NCBI RefSeq assembly: GCF_900156875.1 | Contig: NZ_LT707409.1 | Coordinates: 544,237-608,236, forward strand | Direction: 5' to 3' | Length of the DNA stretch: 64,000 nt | Origin: Robertmurraya dakarensis | Lineage (GTDB): Bacteria; Bacillota; Bacilli; Bacillales; Cytobacillaceae | In this document: positions 41,986-49,709 of the stretch, piece after piece | How the letters are laid out: the number at the start of each line of letters is the position of its first letter | How positions within the stretch are numbered: position 1 is the first letter of the stretch | Notes under the pieces: generated by a model | The model's input: only the letters and a program-made list of their open reading frames with translations | The model's database searches: none | Told to the model about the DNA's origin: nothing | Made by a program: the position numbers and the translations under genes

Positions 41986-42573
41986 ATGCAAAATAAATTC
42001 CCTACTGAAAGAAGAGTGGAAAACTTGAAAAAGGTGAAAACCTACATAATCAATCAAGAGACCGTACTTTTAACAGGAGAGTATGATCAATATGGAAAGC
42101 TGTGCACAAGAGTGATTGAAGGAGACCAATCGATCCTGGTAGATCACCCGCCGCTAAAGGTCATCTCCAAATCTATTAATTATTTTGGCTTCAGTCTAAA
42201 AGGGGCAATTGAAGGGGCGAAAACGATTCTTGGGAAGGTGAAAATGTGCCCGATCATGATCTGCCCGGTCCAGGATATTTGTATGTTTCCGCATACATCA
42301 CCAGTTAATCATGATTGTATTTGGTTCAATCATTCAAACGTTCTTCATACTCAACCAATGGGGCGGTACACATTGGTCGAGTTGAGCAACGGCCGAAGCA
42401 TCAAAATTCAAGCAAGACACACTGCTTTTAACAACAAAAAGCAAAAAGCGGGTGATTTGCGACGGATTATTCATGAGCGATCTCATACTAAAATCGTTCT
42501 CTATCTTGAACCGAAGCAGGAATATGAACGATGCAAGGAGACAGGGAGAATACATTTTGAACAACGGACATAA
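41986..42573 (+). CDS. ComK-family transcription factor paralogue
   Basis: A 195-residue protein of the ComK family: YFGFSLKGAIEGAKTILG, then PIMICPVQDICMFPHTSP, then DCIWFNHSNVL, which align with the family's YGxSxxGRxxGT, PIIIDP...FFPT and CxWIxH segments. ComK activates DNA-uptake genes at AAAA-N5-TTTT sites. The ATG at 41986 has no good site; a TTG at 42025 after AAGAAGAGTGG would give a protein with the usual ComK N-terminus. Its place between DndB-like and replication-like genes is unusual for the chromosomal comK, so this is probably an accessory paralogue. Confidence 0.85.
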   Translation: MQNKFPTERRVENLKKVKTYIINQETVLLTGEYDQYGKLCTRVIEGDQSILVDHPPLKVISKSINYFGFSLKGAIEGAKTILGKVKMCPIMICPVQDICMFPHTSPVNHDCIWFNHSNVLHTQPMGRYTLVELSNGRSIKIQARHTAFNNKKQKAGDLRRIIHERSHTKIVLYLEPKQEYERCKETGRIHFEQRT

Positions 42574-42604
42574 AGCAGGCAGGACCTTTCTATAAATCAG
42601 ATGA

Positions 42605-42640
42605 AACGAACGGGTGCAGAGCAGTCCGATCCCGTTCGTT
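42605..42640 (+). terminator. Perfect 10-bp hairpin after comK-like gene
   Basis: AACGAACGGG (42605-42614) and CCCGTTCGTT (42631-42640) with a 16-nt loop; no long T-run. Confidence 0.5.
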
Positions 42641-42688
42641 CCTATCCATTGCCATACGATTATTTCTGTTAAAAGGGAGAACGAAGTC

Positions 42689-43672
42689 ATGAAGGGCATT
42701 TATAAACGTACAAAAACAGGCAACTTTACACAGATCCATAATGAAATCAGAAACACGAATCATCTTCCTGCAATGGGATTAGTGTTCCTGTTAGTCTCAT
42801 TGCCAGAAAATTGGGTGATTAATAAGAAGAACCTTTATCAGACCTTCGGCAAGGCGATGGTCGAAAAATGCATCCCAATCTTAGAAGACGCAAAATTATG
42901 GGTCAGTTTCAAATATCGTGATGGCAAGCTCAATAAGTTTCATTACATCGCTTCTGATGAGCCTTTTACGAATGAAGAAATTAGCGGCGTCATAGATGAT
43001 CTATATAAATCGGGTTATAAATTAATGAACATCAGCCCGGGATTTGAGCATTTAATGCAATCAAAAATAGCGGGGAATCCTTTTTATTCAGCGGATGGAA
43101 TAGACGAAGCCATCACTTCAATAGGGACGGAAGAGGACAGAACGAAGAATAGAGCTGCTCAACAATTAAAAAATGAGGATGATTTCTGCCCTTCTTCAAG
43201 GAACGATTTTCAAGACTTGAACATCAACGATTCAGCATCAAGCTTTGAAAATCACCAACTAATAAAGAAAGAAGAAAAGAATAAACAAAAAAGAAAAACA
43301 GATCATATAAACCTTTATATAAAGAAAGCTAATTTTATGAATTCTGATGATTTTAGAAAGGCATTAACTGAAATCTGTGATCAACATTATGCAACATTTG
43401 CAGCAGGCCGTTGGAGTAAGAAAGCATGGCATACATTAATCAGTGCTTTCGTTACGCAAACCATTGAAACAGGAAAGTTTAAAGAGGTGCCAGAGCATAG
43501 TCTTGATGCCTATGCACTGTCTTCGCTTCATAACATAGCGTCCAACTCAGATGCGAAAAAGGAAGTCAAACCAAAAAGGAACTATAATCCAACAAATCCG
43601 ATTTTGCTATGGGATTGGTTACATGACAGTTCGGAAGAGAATGAGTATGAATTGGATGAGGTTCCTTATTAG
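42689..43672 (+). CDS. Replication-initiator-like winged-helix protein
   Basis: A 327-residue protein. The first 120 residues, with FTQIHNEIRNTNHLPAMGLV and LVSLPENWVINKKNLYQTFG, resemble the winged-helix N-terminus of phage and plasmid replisome organisers. A low-complexity Lys/Glu linker (about 205-220) joins a C-terminal helical region. AAAAGGGAGA precedes the ATG; a longer frame from 42614 lies inside the hairpin and is rejected. It hints that 40.3-47.2 kb derives from a plasmid or integrated element. The match is by pattern, not alignment. Confidence 0.55.
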   Translation: MKGIYKRTKTGNFTQIHNEIRNTNHLPAMGLVFLLVSLPENWVINKKNLYQTFGKAMVEKCIPILEDAKLWVSFKYRDGKLNKFHYIASDEPFTNEEISGVIDDLYKSGYKLMNISPGFEHLMQSKIAGNPFYSADGIDEAITSIGTEEDRTKNRAAQQLKNEDDFCPSSRNDFQDLNINDSASSFENHQLIKKEEKNKQKRKTDHINLYIKKANFMNSDDFRKALTEICDQHYATFAAGRWSKKAWHTLISAFVTQTIETGKFKEVPEHSLDAYALSSLHNIASNSDAKKEVKPKRNYNPTNPILLWDWLHDSSEENEYELDEVPY

Positions 43673-43735
43673 GTGAAAATTACTGTGCTAAACTGATTGT
43701 ATTAAGATAAAGGAAACTTTATGTATATGTGTGCT

Positions 43736-43748
43736 GGCGCCTGTTCCC
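43736..43748. repeat. Relic of the palindromic repeat
   Basis: GGCGCCTGTTCCC resembles the left arm only; no core or right arm remains. Weak. Confidence 0.3.
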
Positions 43749-43770
43749 AAGTAAGTGATTAGAAGGGAAG

Positions 43771-44589
43771 ATGAGAGAATTGTTAATCGCCGAAATGAAG
43801 GGGAAAATCCCTACTAAACTTCAAAACTCTGAAGATTTATTAACTTCATCTGTTATAGGTACTTTTCGATATTTATCTTCATCAACCTATATTCAATCGG
43901 TGTTAGAATCGAGCATGAATATAAAAGGGAGGCGTTTATTGTTTGATACTCCTATTAAAAAGTGTTTGTTTGAGTTTTGGCCTAGACTCGACGACTCTGA
44001 GCCCGATGTACTTTTACGTTTAATAGATGCCAATGACCATGAGTACCTTCTTTGTATTGAAGCCAAATTCTGGTCAGATAAATCGAGTGAAGAAGATACA
44101 ACAATAGATGTAGAAGAAAGGAAAAACTGGCAGCGTGATCAACTTGCAAGAGAAATAGAGACGATCCATACGGTAGATTGTCACAAATTTATGAAGGTTA
44201 ACCAGGAGAAATTGAAAAGAATCATGTTTGTCTACCTTACAAATGATACATATTTGCATTTTAAAGAAATAAAAGAAAGTATTAGTTTTGTAAAAGACAT
44301 TGATTTTTCAATTGATCATATCTATTGGCTATCATGGAAACAAATCTTTAATGTAATTAACAGCGTTAGTCATTTCCAAACGCCCCAAGATGCTATGTTG
44401 CTAACAGATCTAGGACGATTATTAAGGAAGAAAGGTTTAGTAAGTTTTAATGGGTTTCATAATATGCAGCATGTTTACCCATATGTAAACAGGTATCAAT
44501 ATGAAAATGCACATAAGCATTATTTATGGAGTGAAATGAAAGCTGTTGACAAAACAATATGGAGTTACGGAGGAAAATATAATGGATGA
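43771..44589 (+). CDS. PD-(D/E)XK nuclease-like protein of a two-gene unit
   Basis: A 272-residue protein with LFEFWPRLDDSEPDVLLRL (Glu77-Pro-Asp79), then HEYLLCIEAKFWSDKS with Glu97-x-Lys99: the PD-(D/E)XK pattern in the right order and spacing. It is followed by a helical tail. The stop overlaps the start of the next gene by 8 bp. The start may be the ATG at 43771 or the TTG at 43780, which is better spaced from AAGGGAAG. I recognise no family beyond the fold. Confidence 0.72.
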   Translation: MRELLIAEMKGKIPTKLQNSEDLLTSSVIGTFRYLSSSTYIQSVLESSMNIKGRRLLFDTPIKKCLFEFWPRLDDSEPDVLLRLIDANDHEYLLCIEAKFWSDKSSEEDTTIDVEERKNWQRDQLAREIETIHTVDCHKFMKVNQEKLKRIMFVYLTNDTYLHFKEIKESISFVKDIDFSIDHIYWLSWKQIFNVINSVSHFQTPQDAMLLTDLGRLLRKKGLVSFNGFHNMQHVYPYVNRYQYENAHKHYLWSEMKAVDKTIWSYGGKYNG

Positions 44590-45163
44590 TAATTCAAATT
44601 TGATTCAATCAATAAATAATGTTAGAAATCTTATCCATAATTCAATACTAATTTTAAGAGATTTAGATACTTTGCTTTCTAAATATAGCTTTCAACCTTT
44701 AAATGGGAATGCATTAGGATCGGAATCGAGTAAAAGCCTTTATCAATCTATGACGGGTTACAGAACATTTTTACCGCAATACATGGCTAGACAATATGCA
44801 CTTGAGAATGACATTGAAGAGAGAAAAGTGAAAAAGATTTTATTTACAAATATTCAATTGTTCCATGGTTATTATGATGAGATTCCCCCAGTATTAATTA
44901 ACAGTATCATTTCACTTCCGAATCATCCTAAAAACTTAAAAAATGATATTCAAAACTGGTGGCTAAAAAACACTGTCTACGAAGATGTGAAATGGGAAAA
45001 TGTAAAGAAACATGGAGAATTAAATGAACATGTTGATGATGAGGGATACAAAACCATTTTCTGGTGTAACGATCTTTTATCTTTTCAAGGCCAAAAAGAA
45101 TTAAGTAATGAGGTTGAAAAATCCGTGCAAATATACAATCGTACAAATGACCAACAGGTATAG
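44582..45163 (+). CDS. Partner protein of the PD-(D/E)XK gene, unknown family
   Basis: A 193-residue protein, helical, with an N-terminal leucine-rich part (SINNVRNLIHNSILILRDLD) and a middle VKKILFTNIQLFHGYYDEIP. Its ATG at 44582 follows GGAGG inside the end of the preceding gene, so the two are translationally coupled. The tight coupling to a nuclease-fold protein suggests a specificity, sensor or inhibitor subunit. No motif allows a firmer statement. Confidence 0.6.
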   Translation: MDDNSNLIQSINNVRNLIHNSILILRDLDTLLSKYSFQPLNGNALGSESSKSLYQSMTGYRTFLPQYMARQYALENDIEERKVKKILFTNIQLFHGYYDEIPPVLINSIISLPNHPKNLKNDIQNWWLKNTVYEDVKWENVKKHGELNEHVDDEGYKTIFWCNDLLSFQGQKELSNEVEKSVQIYNRTNDQQV

Positions 45164-45269
45164 TGATAGACATCGTTCTTATCTTTTATTAGACAGATCC
45201 TTATAGTTAATAACTAATTATAAGTCTAAGAAAATTATTATTTGGATAGGAATCAATTTGGTGTCTTTG

Positions 45270-45300
45270 ATTGATTTAACCAACCGAGAGGTAAATCAAT
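45270..45300. repeat. Perfect 9-bp inverted repeat
   Basis: ATTGATTTA (45270-45278) and TAAATCAAT (45292-45300), next to the larger palindrome that follows. Confidence 0.55.
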
Positions 45301-45307
45301 TCTTTCA

Positions 45308-45358
45308 AGAGACACCCATCAATTTTGATTATACTAATCGAAATTGATGGGTGTCTCT
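45308..45358. repeat. 51-bp almost perfect palindrome
   Basis: AGAGACACCCATCAATTT (45308-45325) and AAATTGATGGGTGTCTCT (45341-45358) match over 18 bp. The loop itself contains GATTA-TAC-TAATC, so only one base pair (T/G) breaks symmetry. There is no T-run. It lies 28 bp before the regulator gene at 45386 and may be its operator, a terminator or a small mobile-element end. Confidence 0.75.
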
Positions 45359-45385
45359 AAGTTCAATAAAGAGGGTGTGAGCAGG

Positions 45386-46339
45386 ATGAAAATGAAAACT
45401 ATCGATGAGTTACTAGATTGGGAGGACGACTGGCTTGAACGTGATGGATTCGATGAAGGGGAAGAGAGAAATGCTTGGCTGGAAGAAGGAGTGCAGCTGT
45501 ACAAACAGTTTATTCAAATCGATAAGAGGGAGCCTCGTTATTCTATCACCCTTTCTGAGCTTTATTTAGAAGTAGGCCGTGACGAGAAATTAAAAAGAGG
45601 AAACCAGCTTAGAGCTTATGAAACATTGCGATCAGCCACTATTCATGCACCGAATAAGCCAGATGCTTTTTATCATTTATCCTTCTTACTAGCTAAGGAA
45701 AAAAGAAGATGGGAAGCGGTCCTATTTTACGGAAATGAGGCATTGGAAAAAGGATTAACCAGCAGCAGAAGGATTAAACTACTTTGTAATTTGGCACTTG
45801 GCTATGCAAGGCTTGGGTATCTTTCAAAATCACGAACATTGTTCGAACAAGCAAGAGAGTTAGATACAGACATGGATCATGAATGGTTTATTGAATTATA
45901 TTCTGATCGAATCAAAGAGAATCGCAGGGAACCGATTTTATTAAAAGAGACAAATGAGAAAAGAAAATTGGTCTCAAGAGAAGATTATACAACTGTGATA
46001 GACGATGCAATGGATGGAAAATGTGTTGTGTTAGATTTAACAAAAGAAGATAAATTTTTTCGAGCTGGAAAGGATGATATCCGTCTGGAACGAAAAGAAG
46101 CTGAAATTCTCGGTTATTTAATGGATCATTCGATGACATCCTGCCCAAAAAGGAGAATTGAAGAATCTGTATGGGAGGATCGCAAGGTAAGTGCTTCAGC
46201 AGTAAAGCGGTATATAACAAGTATCCGAAGAAAGCTATCGCAGGCAATGGGGCGTGAAGATATTTCCGAAGCCGTGTTAGTCACAACAAATGATGGGTAT
46301 GAATGGAAATCTGACATTCCATCCATCGTCCTCCGTTAG
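45386..46339 (+). CDS. TPR protein with C-terminal OmpR-type winged helix
   Basis: A 317-residue protein. Residues about 30-190 carry TPR-like repeats (DAFYHLSFLLAKEKRRWEAV, ALGYARLGYLSKSRTLFEQA). Residues about 225-310 form a Trans_reg_C winged helix: LERKEAEILGYLMDHSM, then VSASAVKRYITSIRRKL and LVTTNDGYEW. It lacks a receiver domain, so control is probably by the TPR part. ATG 45386 follows GAGGGTG; a frame start at 45344 lies inside the palindrome and is rejected. It resembles SARP-type regulators with the domains in reversed order. Confidence 0.75.
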   Translation: MKMKTIDELLDWEDDWLERDGFDEGEERNAWLEEGVQLYKQFIQIDKREPRYSITLSELYLEVGRDEKLKRGNQLRAYETLRSATIHAPNKPDAFYHLSFLLAKEKRRWEAVLFYGNEALEKGLTSSRRIKLLCNLALGYARLGYLSKSRTLFEQARELDTDMDHEWFIELYSDRIKENRREPILLKETNEKRKLVSREDYTTVIDDAMDGKCVVLDLTKEDKFFRAGKDDIRLERKEAEILGYLMDHSMTSCPKRRIEESVWEDRKVSASAVKRYITSIRRKLSQAMGREDISEAVLVTTNDGYEWKSDIPSIVLR

Positions 46340-46408
46340 ACTGGTTACGAAAAAGTAACCGGTCTTATTTTATACTTAGGCTACAAAGAAAACAGGAGGA
46401 TGATCAAT

Positions 46409-47197
46409 ATGAACTTAATGAAATTAGAAATGATGAATGGAACAGAACGTGCAGCAGAGGCATTACAAATGAGAGGGTTGTTTGTTGAAGTCAAGAACGA
46501 CATCATTGAACTAACAAAAGAAAATACTAAACAGGATATCGAAAAGGTGTGTCAGTTGCTAAACAGCTTGAACATTCCTACATTATGGATTGCTAGTAAC
46601 AAGTTTCAGGTATTGGTGAACCGGTTACCGATTTCAATGATGAAAAAAATCATGAATATTCGTGGTCACGAATTTCCAGTTAGTATGAACGGTTATCACT
46701 ACCTTTGGAGAGCATTTGCACAAAGACGGTTTGGCATAAAAGTGAATGCACTAGACTTGGATCCACAAGTAGCAATGATGGTGAAAATGTTAAACCTTGC
46801 AGGCATTACAACATTAGCAGGCTGCAACGGACATCACCGTTATGCACCTAATTTTCAATTATCCGGTGTATTCCAGGGTGCTTGGATTAAAGTCATTCAA
46901 GAAAAATATTTAAATGAATGTGTGCTTCATTATAAATGGAACATCCACTTCGGAAACCAATCGGGCTCAAGTATCATTGCTGAAAAAACACCAAACGAAA
47001 GCTGGGACATGAACAAAATCTATCAGGACACAGTACAAATGGCAACTGTTATAAAGAAACACGCAGATGAAATTCGACACCTCAAGAACCACACATTCAA
47101 AAGGGATGGGGAAATGAAGGAGATTGGGAAACGGTTTGTGTTTGAGAAGGACTATGTAGGGGTTGTGGAGTGGATGAGAGGGGTTGTTAGATATTAA
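46409..47197 (+). CDS. Conserved-looking protein of unknown function
   Basis: A 262-residue protein without membrane segments. Visible features are FQVLVNRLPISMMKKIMNI, AGITTLAGCNGHHRYAPNF with a Cys and two His that might bind metal, and a basic middle. The ATG at 46409 is 10 nt after AGGAGG. It follows the TPR regulator by 69 bp and may be its target. I do not recognise the family. Confidence 0.6.
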   Translation: MNLMKLEMMNGTERAAEALQMRGLFVEVKNDIIELTKENTKQDIEKVCQLLNSLNIPTLWIASNKFQVLVNRLPISMMKKIMNIRGHEFPVSMNGYHYLWRAFAQRRFGIKVNALDLDPQVAMMVKMLNLAGITTLAGCNGHHRYAPNFQLSGVFQGAWIKVIQEKYLNECVLHYKWNIHFGNQSGSSIIAEKTPNESWDMNKIYQDTVQMATVIKKHADEIRHLKNHTFKRDGEMKEIGKRFVFEKDYVGVVEWMRGVVRY

Positions 47198-47289
47198 GCT
47201 CCTGAATTCATAATTTATTAAAAGGCTTGTAAGGGATATTTCCGGAAGCTAAGAGCATTCCTGCTAGAATTTGTTGGGGAGTAAAAGGC

Positions 47290-47342
47290 AAGGCTTGTTC
47301 TCCAGTAAAGTAAAACTTTGCCGTACTGGGGGACAGGCCCTT
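47290..47342. repeat. Palindromic intergenic repeat, copy 10 (variant arms)
   Basis: AAGGCTTGTTCTCCAGTA, core TAAAACTTTGCC, right arm TGGGGGACAGGCCCTT. The following coding fragment reads in frame out of its right arm. Confidence 0.75.
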
Positions 47343-48039
47343 TATTTCAGAGGAACGTTATCAGACAGTCACTGAGCTAAGGAATGATTTTAAGCGGGCC
47401 GTAGAAAAGCACCTCCAGCAAGAAACAAAAGAAAAGTATGTACCAAAAGCTACACTTGTTGAAAAAAGGGATGCGCTTGAATTAGCAATTACTAATTGCA
47501 AGTTAGGGAAATTTAAACTTGCAGAAAAGATTCTTCAAACAGAGATTGCAAATGATCATGTATATCCCGACTTACTTCTTCAGTTATCATTCGTTTATTT
47601 TAAAACGGAACGTCGATTTGAAGAATTACAAACAATAGATAGTATTAATATAAATGCCGTTGAAGAAACGAGAAGAGAAACCTTCATAACCTCCTTGAAT
47701 GAATTAAAAGAAAGAATTCTATTCTCAATTAAGAAGTTCGAACAAGCTATGAAAATATATCAACAATTAGTACAACAACAACCTAATTCTATAGATTATC
47801 GCTACCGATTAGCAATATGTTATGGCCTTTGTAATCAGGAAGATAAAGCAATTCAAATTTTAGAGGATATTAATCAAGAGACTCCAGGAGTTTGGGTAGT
47901 AGTTAAAAAATTAGGTCTGGCATTCGAGCAAAAAAGAGAGTACGAAAAAGCAAGGGGATATTTCAAATATGCTTATAGACTAAAACCGGATGATCTGGAA
48001 GTGAAAGAAAAGTTGGAAAAATATGATTTTTATCTTTGA
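47336..48039 (+). pseudogene. 3' fragment of a kinase-like/TPR gene
   Basis: The frame is open from the repeat's right arm to 48039 (about 233 codons). It starts PFISEERYQTVTELRNDF, which looks like the very end of a Ser/Thr protein kinase catalytic domain (the ERYxTxxEL helix). It continues as TPR-like repeats (AMKIYQQLVQQQPNSIDYRY, GYFKYAYRLKPDDLEV). The kinase lobe itself is gone. A TTG at 47695 could start a 114-residue TPR product, but there is no good ribosome binding site. The gene seems truncated at the repeat. Confidence 0.6.
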
Positions 48040-48133
48040 TGATTTCAGAGTGAAAAATAACCTAGTATGAGACTATAATTATTTTTGAAGAATTTTTAAG
48101 TACATTATATTGAGGAAGGGGAAGGAAGAAGGA

Positions 48134-48547
48134 ATGGATAAATTAGATATAAAACAAAGGGTGTTAGTTACATTCTATATTGAATATCAAAAGGACCTGC
48201 CAGAAATGGAAAAGGTTAATGCAACTGATTTAGGTATTTCTCACGATATATTTAAAATGGCACTATTAAAATTAATAAATGAGGGTTTGATAACTGGGGT
48301 AGAATTTACTAGAGGAGGTCAAGGCAATAAGATACTTGGTGCATTTACAACAAACATACTTATGACCTCGAAAGGAATTGACTATGTAGAACAAAAGCTT
48401 GGAATAACTCCTACCTTAACTGCTGGTGAAAAAGTTAGAGAAGTTTCGAAAAAGGTGGCGGAATGGGGATATAACGAGATTAAGGATTTTACAGTAAAAG
48501 TAGCTGCTGAAATAGCAAAAAGCGCAATGGGATTAAACGGAAAATAG
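48134..48547 (+). CDS. YjcQ-like winged-helix protein
   Basis: A 137-residue protein with an N-terminal winged-helix-like part (KMALLKLINEGLITGVEF, followed by LMTSKGIDYVEQKLGI) and a C-terminal amphipathic tail (VKVAAEIAKSAMGL). It resembles the YjcQ family found in Bacillus and its phages. The ATG at 48134 follows GGAAGAAGGA. It is probably a small DNA-binding protein, inferred from the fold pattern. Confidence 0.65.
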   Translation: MDKLDIKQRVLVTFYIEYQKDLPEMEKVNATDLGISHDIFKMALLKLINEGLITGVEFTRGGQGNKILGAFTTNILMTSKGIDYVEQKLGITPTLTAGEKVREVSKKVAEWGYNEIKDFTVKVAAEIAKSAMGLNGK

Positions 48548-48849
48548 TAAAATCTTAATTTGTGATAAATTTTGTAAAGCAGAAGTTTAACAAAATAATT
48601 TAATGTATGACCTGGAAATTTGGCACCAATAATATACTGAATATTGTATCAGGAATTCACATTACCAGACAATTAAATCCTTAAATGAAAAACAGAAGTC
48701 AGTATATCTAACTTATTTGAGCTGGATGTAATCTTTGAAAAACAGTTTATTGTAAGGTTAAAAAAAGAACGAGATGGGAGGGAAGTTCCTCATTAAATTC
48801 TGTGAAATTTATTAACTATCATAAAAGAATTAGAAAAAATGTACATTAG

Positions 48850-49116
48850 ATAGCAGGTTCATCGAGTAGGTGGTATATCAAAAGAATAGATGTTGAAGAG
48901 AGTATTCCTTTAAGTTCATTAGTGGTGACTTTAGCATCAATTCACCGACTAAGTGAGCTATCCAGATATGAACCGCTAACTTTGTCTAAACATTTAAGTA
49001 GTCAACATAACTGGCTAATTTCAGAATGCATAAAAAATGCTCCATATCAATTTATAAATGAAATCGCATCGGAGATAACTGGAGAAGAATTTTTAGTGCC
49101 GAGATCAGGTATCTAA
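48850..49116 (+). pseudogene. 3' fragment of a YaaC-like gene
   Basis: A frame without start reads SSRWYIKRIDVEESIPLSSL, then VVTLASIHRLSELSRYEPL and ends ASEITGEEFLVPRSGI. This is the C-terminal part of a YaaC-type protein. Upstream the sequence (48548-48849) contains stops in all frames and no intact gene. The remnant is decayed. Confidence 0.6.
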
Positions 49117-49163
49117 TTTATTGTAATTTATTGAACAGTAACCCGTAGGAGAATTAATATAAA

Positions 49164-49709
49164 ATGGCAAAAAATAATAAAGTATTTTCATTAGGTAAAA
49201 CCTTCGCTTTATCTATTGTATTTATTGTGATAGGTATACTTTTAACAGTTATTGCAGAGAAATTTTCTATTTTTCCAATTAAAAATAATATAGAAACTAT
49301 GCTCTTTACAATATGGTCAGTACAAGCAACGGTTTCAACTTTAACAATAGCTATATTAGCTCTGTTAATTAGTCTTAATAAAGAAAAAAGATATGGGATA
49401 AATATATTGGACTTTATGTTAATTTCAAGTAGAAAGTTTCTAACTTTTCAGGATGAAATATTAATTATCTTATTATTGATTATAATTCAATACATATTTG
49501 TATCCTGCTTGTGGTTATCTGGCTCGATTTTCTTATTTATAGTTGGATTTCTAATAATAATTAGAATTTTATATGTAAGTATTAAAGTTCTTTTATTTGA
49601 AGATGATGTTCAAAAAGACATAACTAATTATATTATAAGTTCAATAAAAGCAGAATTGGCAAATGAGAATGAAAATTTTAGGAGTAATAATAGTGAAGAT
49701 ATTAAATAA
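49164..49709 (+). CDS. Four-helix membrane protein of a two-gene AT-rich unit
   Basis: A 181-residue membrane protein with hydrophobic spans at about residues 13-31, 47-68, 96-113 and 117-140, and a charged C-terminal tail (KAELANENENFRSNNSEDIK) that should face the cytoplasm. A TAGGAGAATT site precedes the ATG. Its stop overlaps the next gene by 17 bp. Base composition is visibly more AT-rich than in the surrounding genes, a sign of horizontal origin. The family is not recognised. Membrane protein plus large soluble partner is an arrangement seen in abortive-infection systems; that reading is inference. Confidence 0.75.
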   Translation: MAKNNKVFSLGKTFALSIVFIVIGILLTVIAEKFSIFPIKNNIETMLFTIWSVQATVSTLTIAILALLISLNKEKRYGINILDFMLISSRKFLTFQDEILIILLLIIIQYIFVSCLWLSGSIFLFIVGFLIIIRILYVSIKVLLFEDDVQKDITNYIISSIKAELANENENFRSNNSEDIK

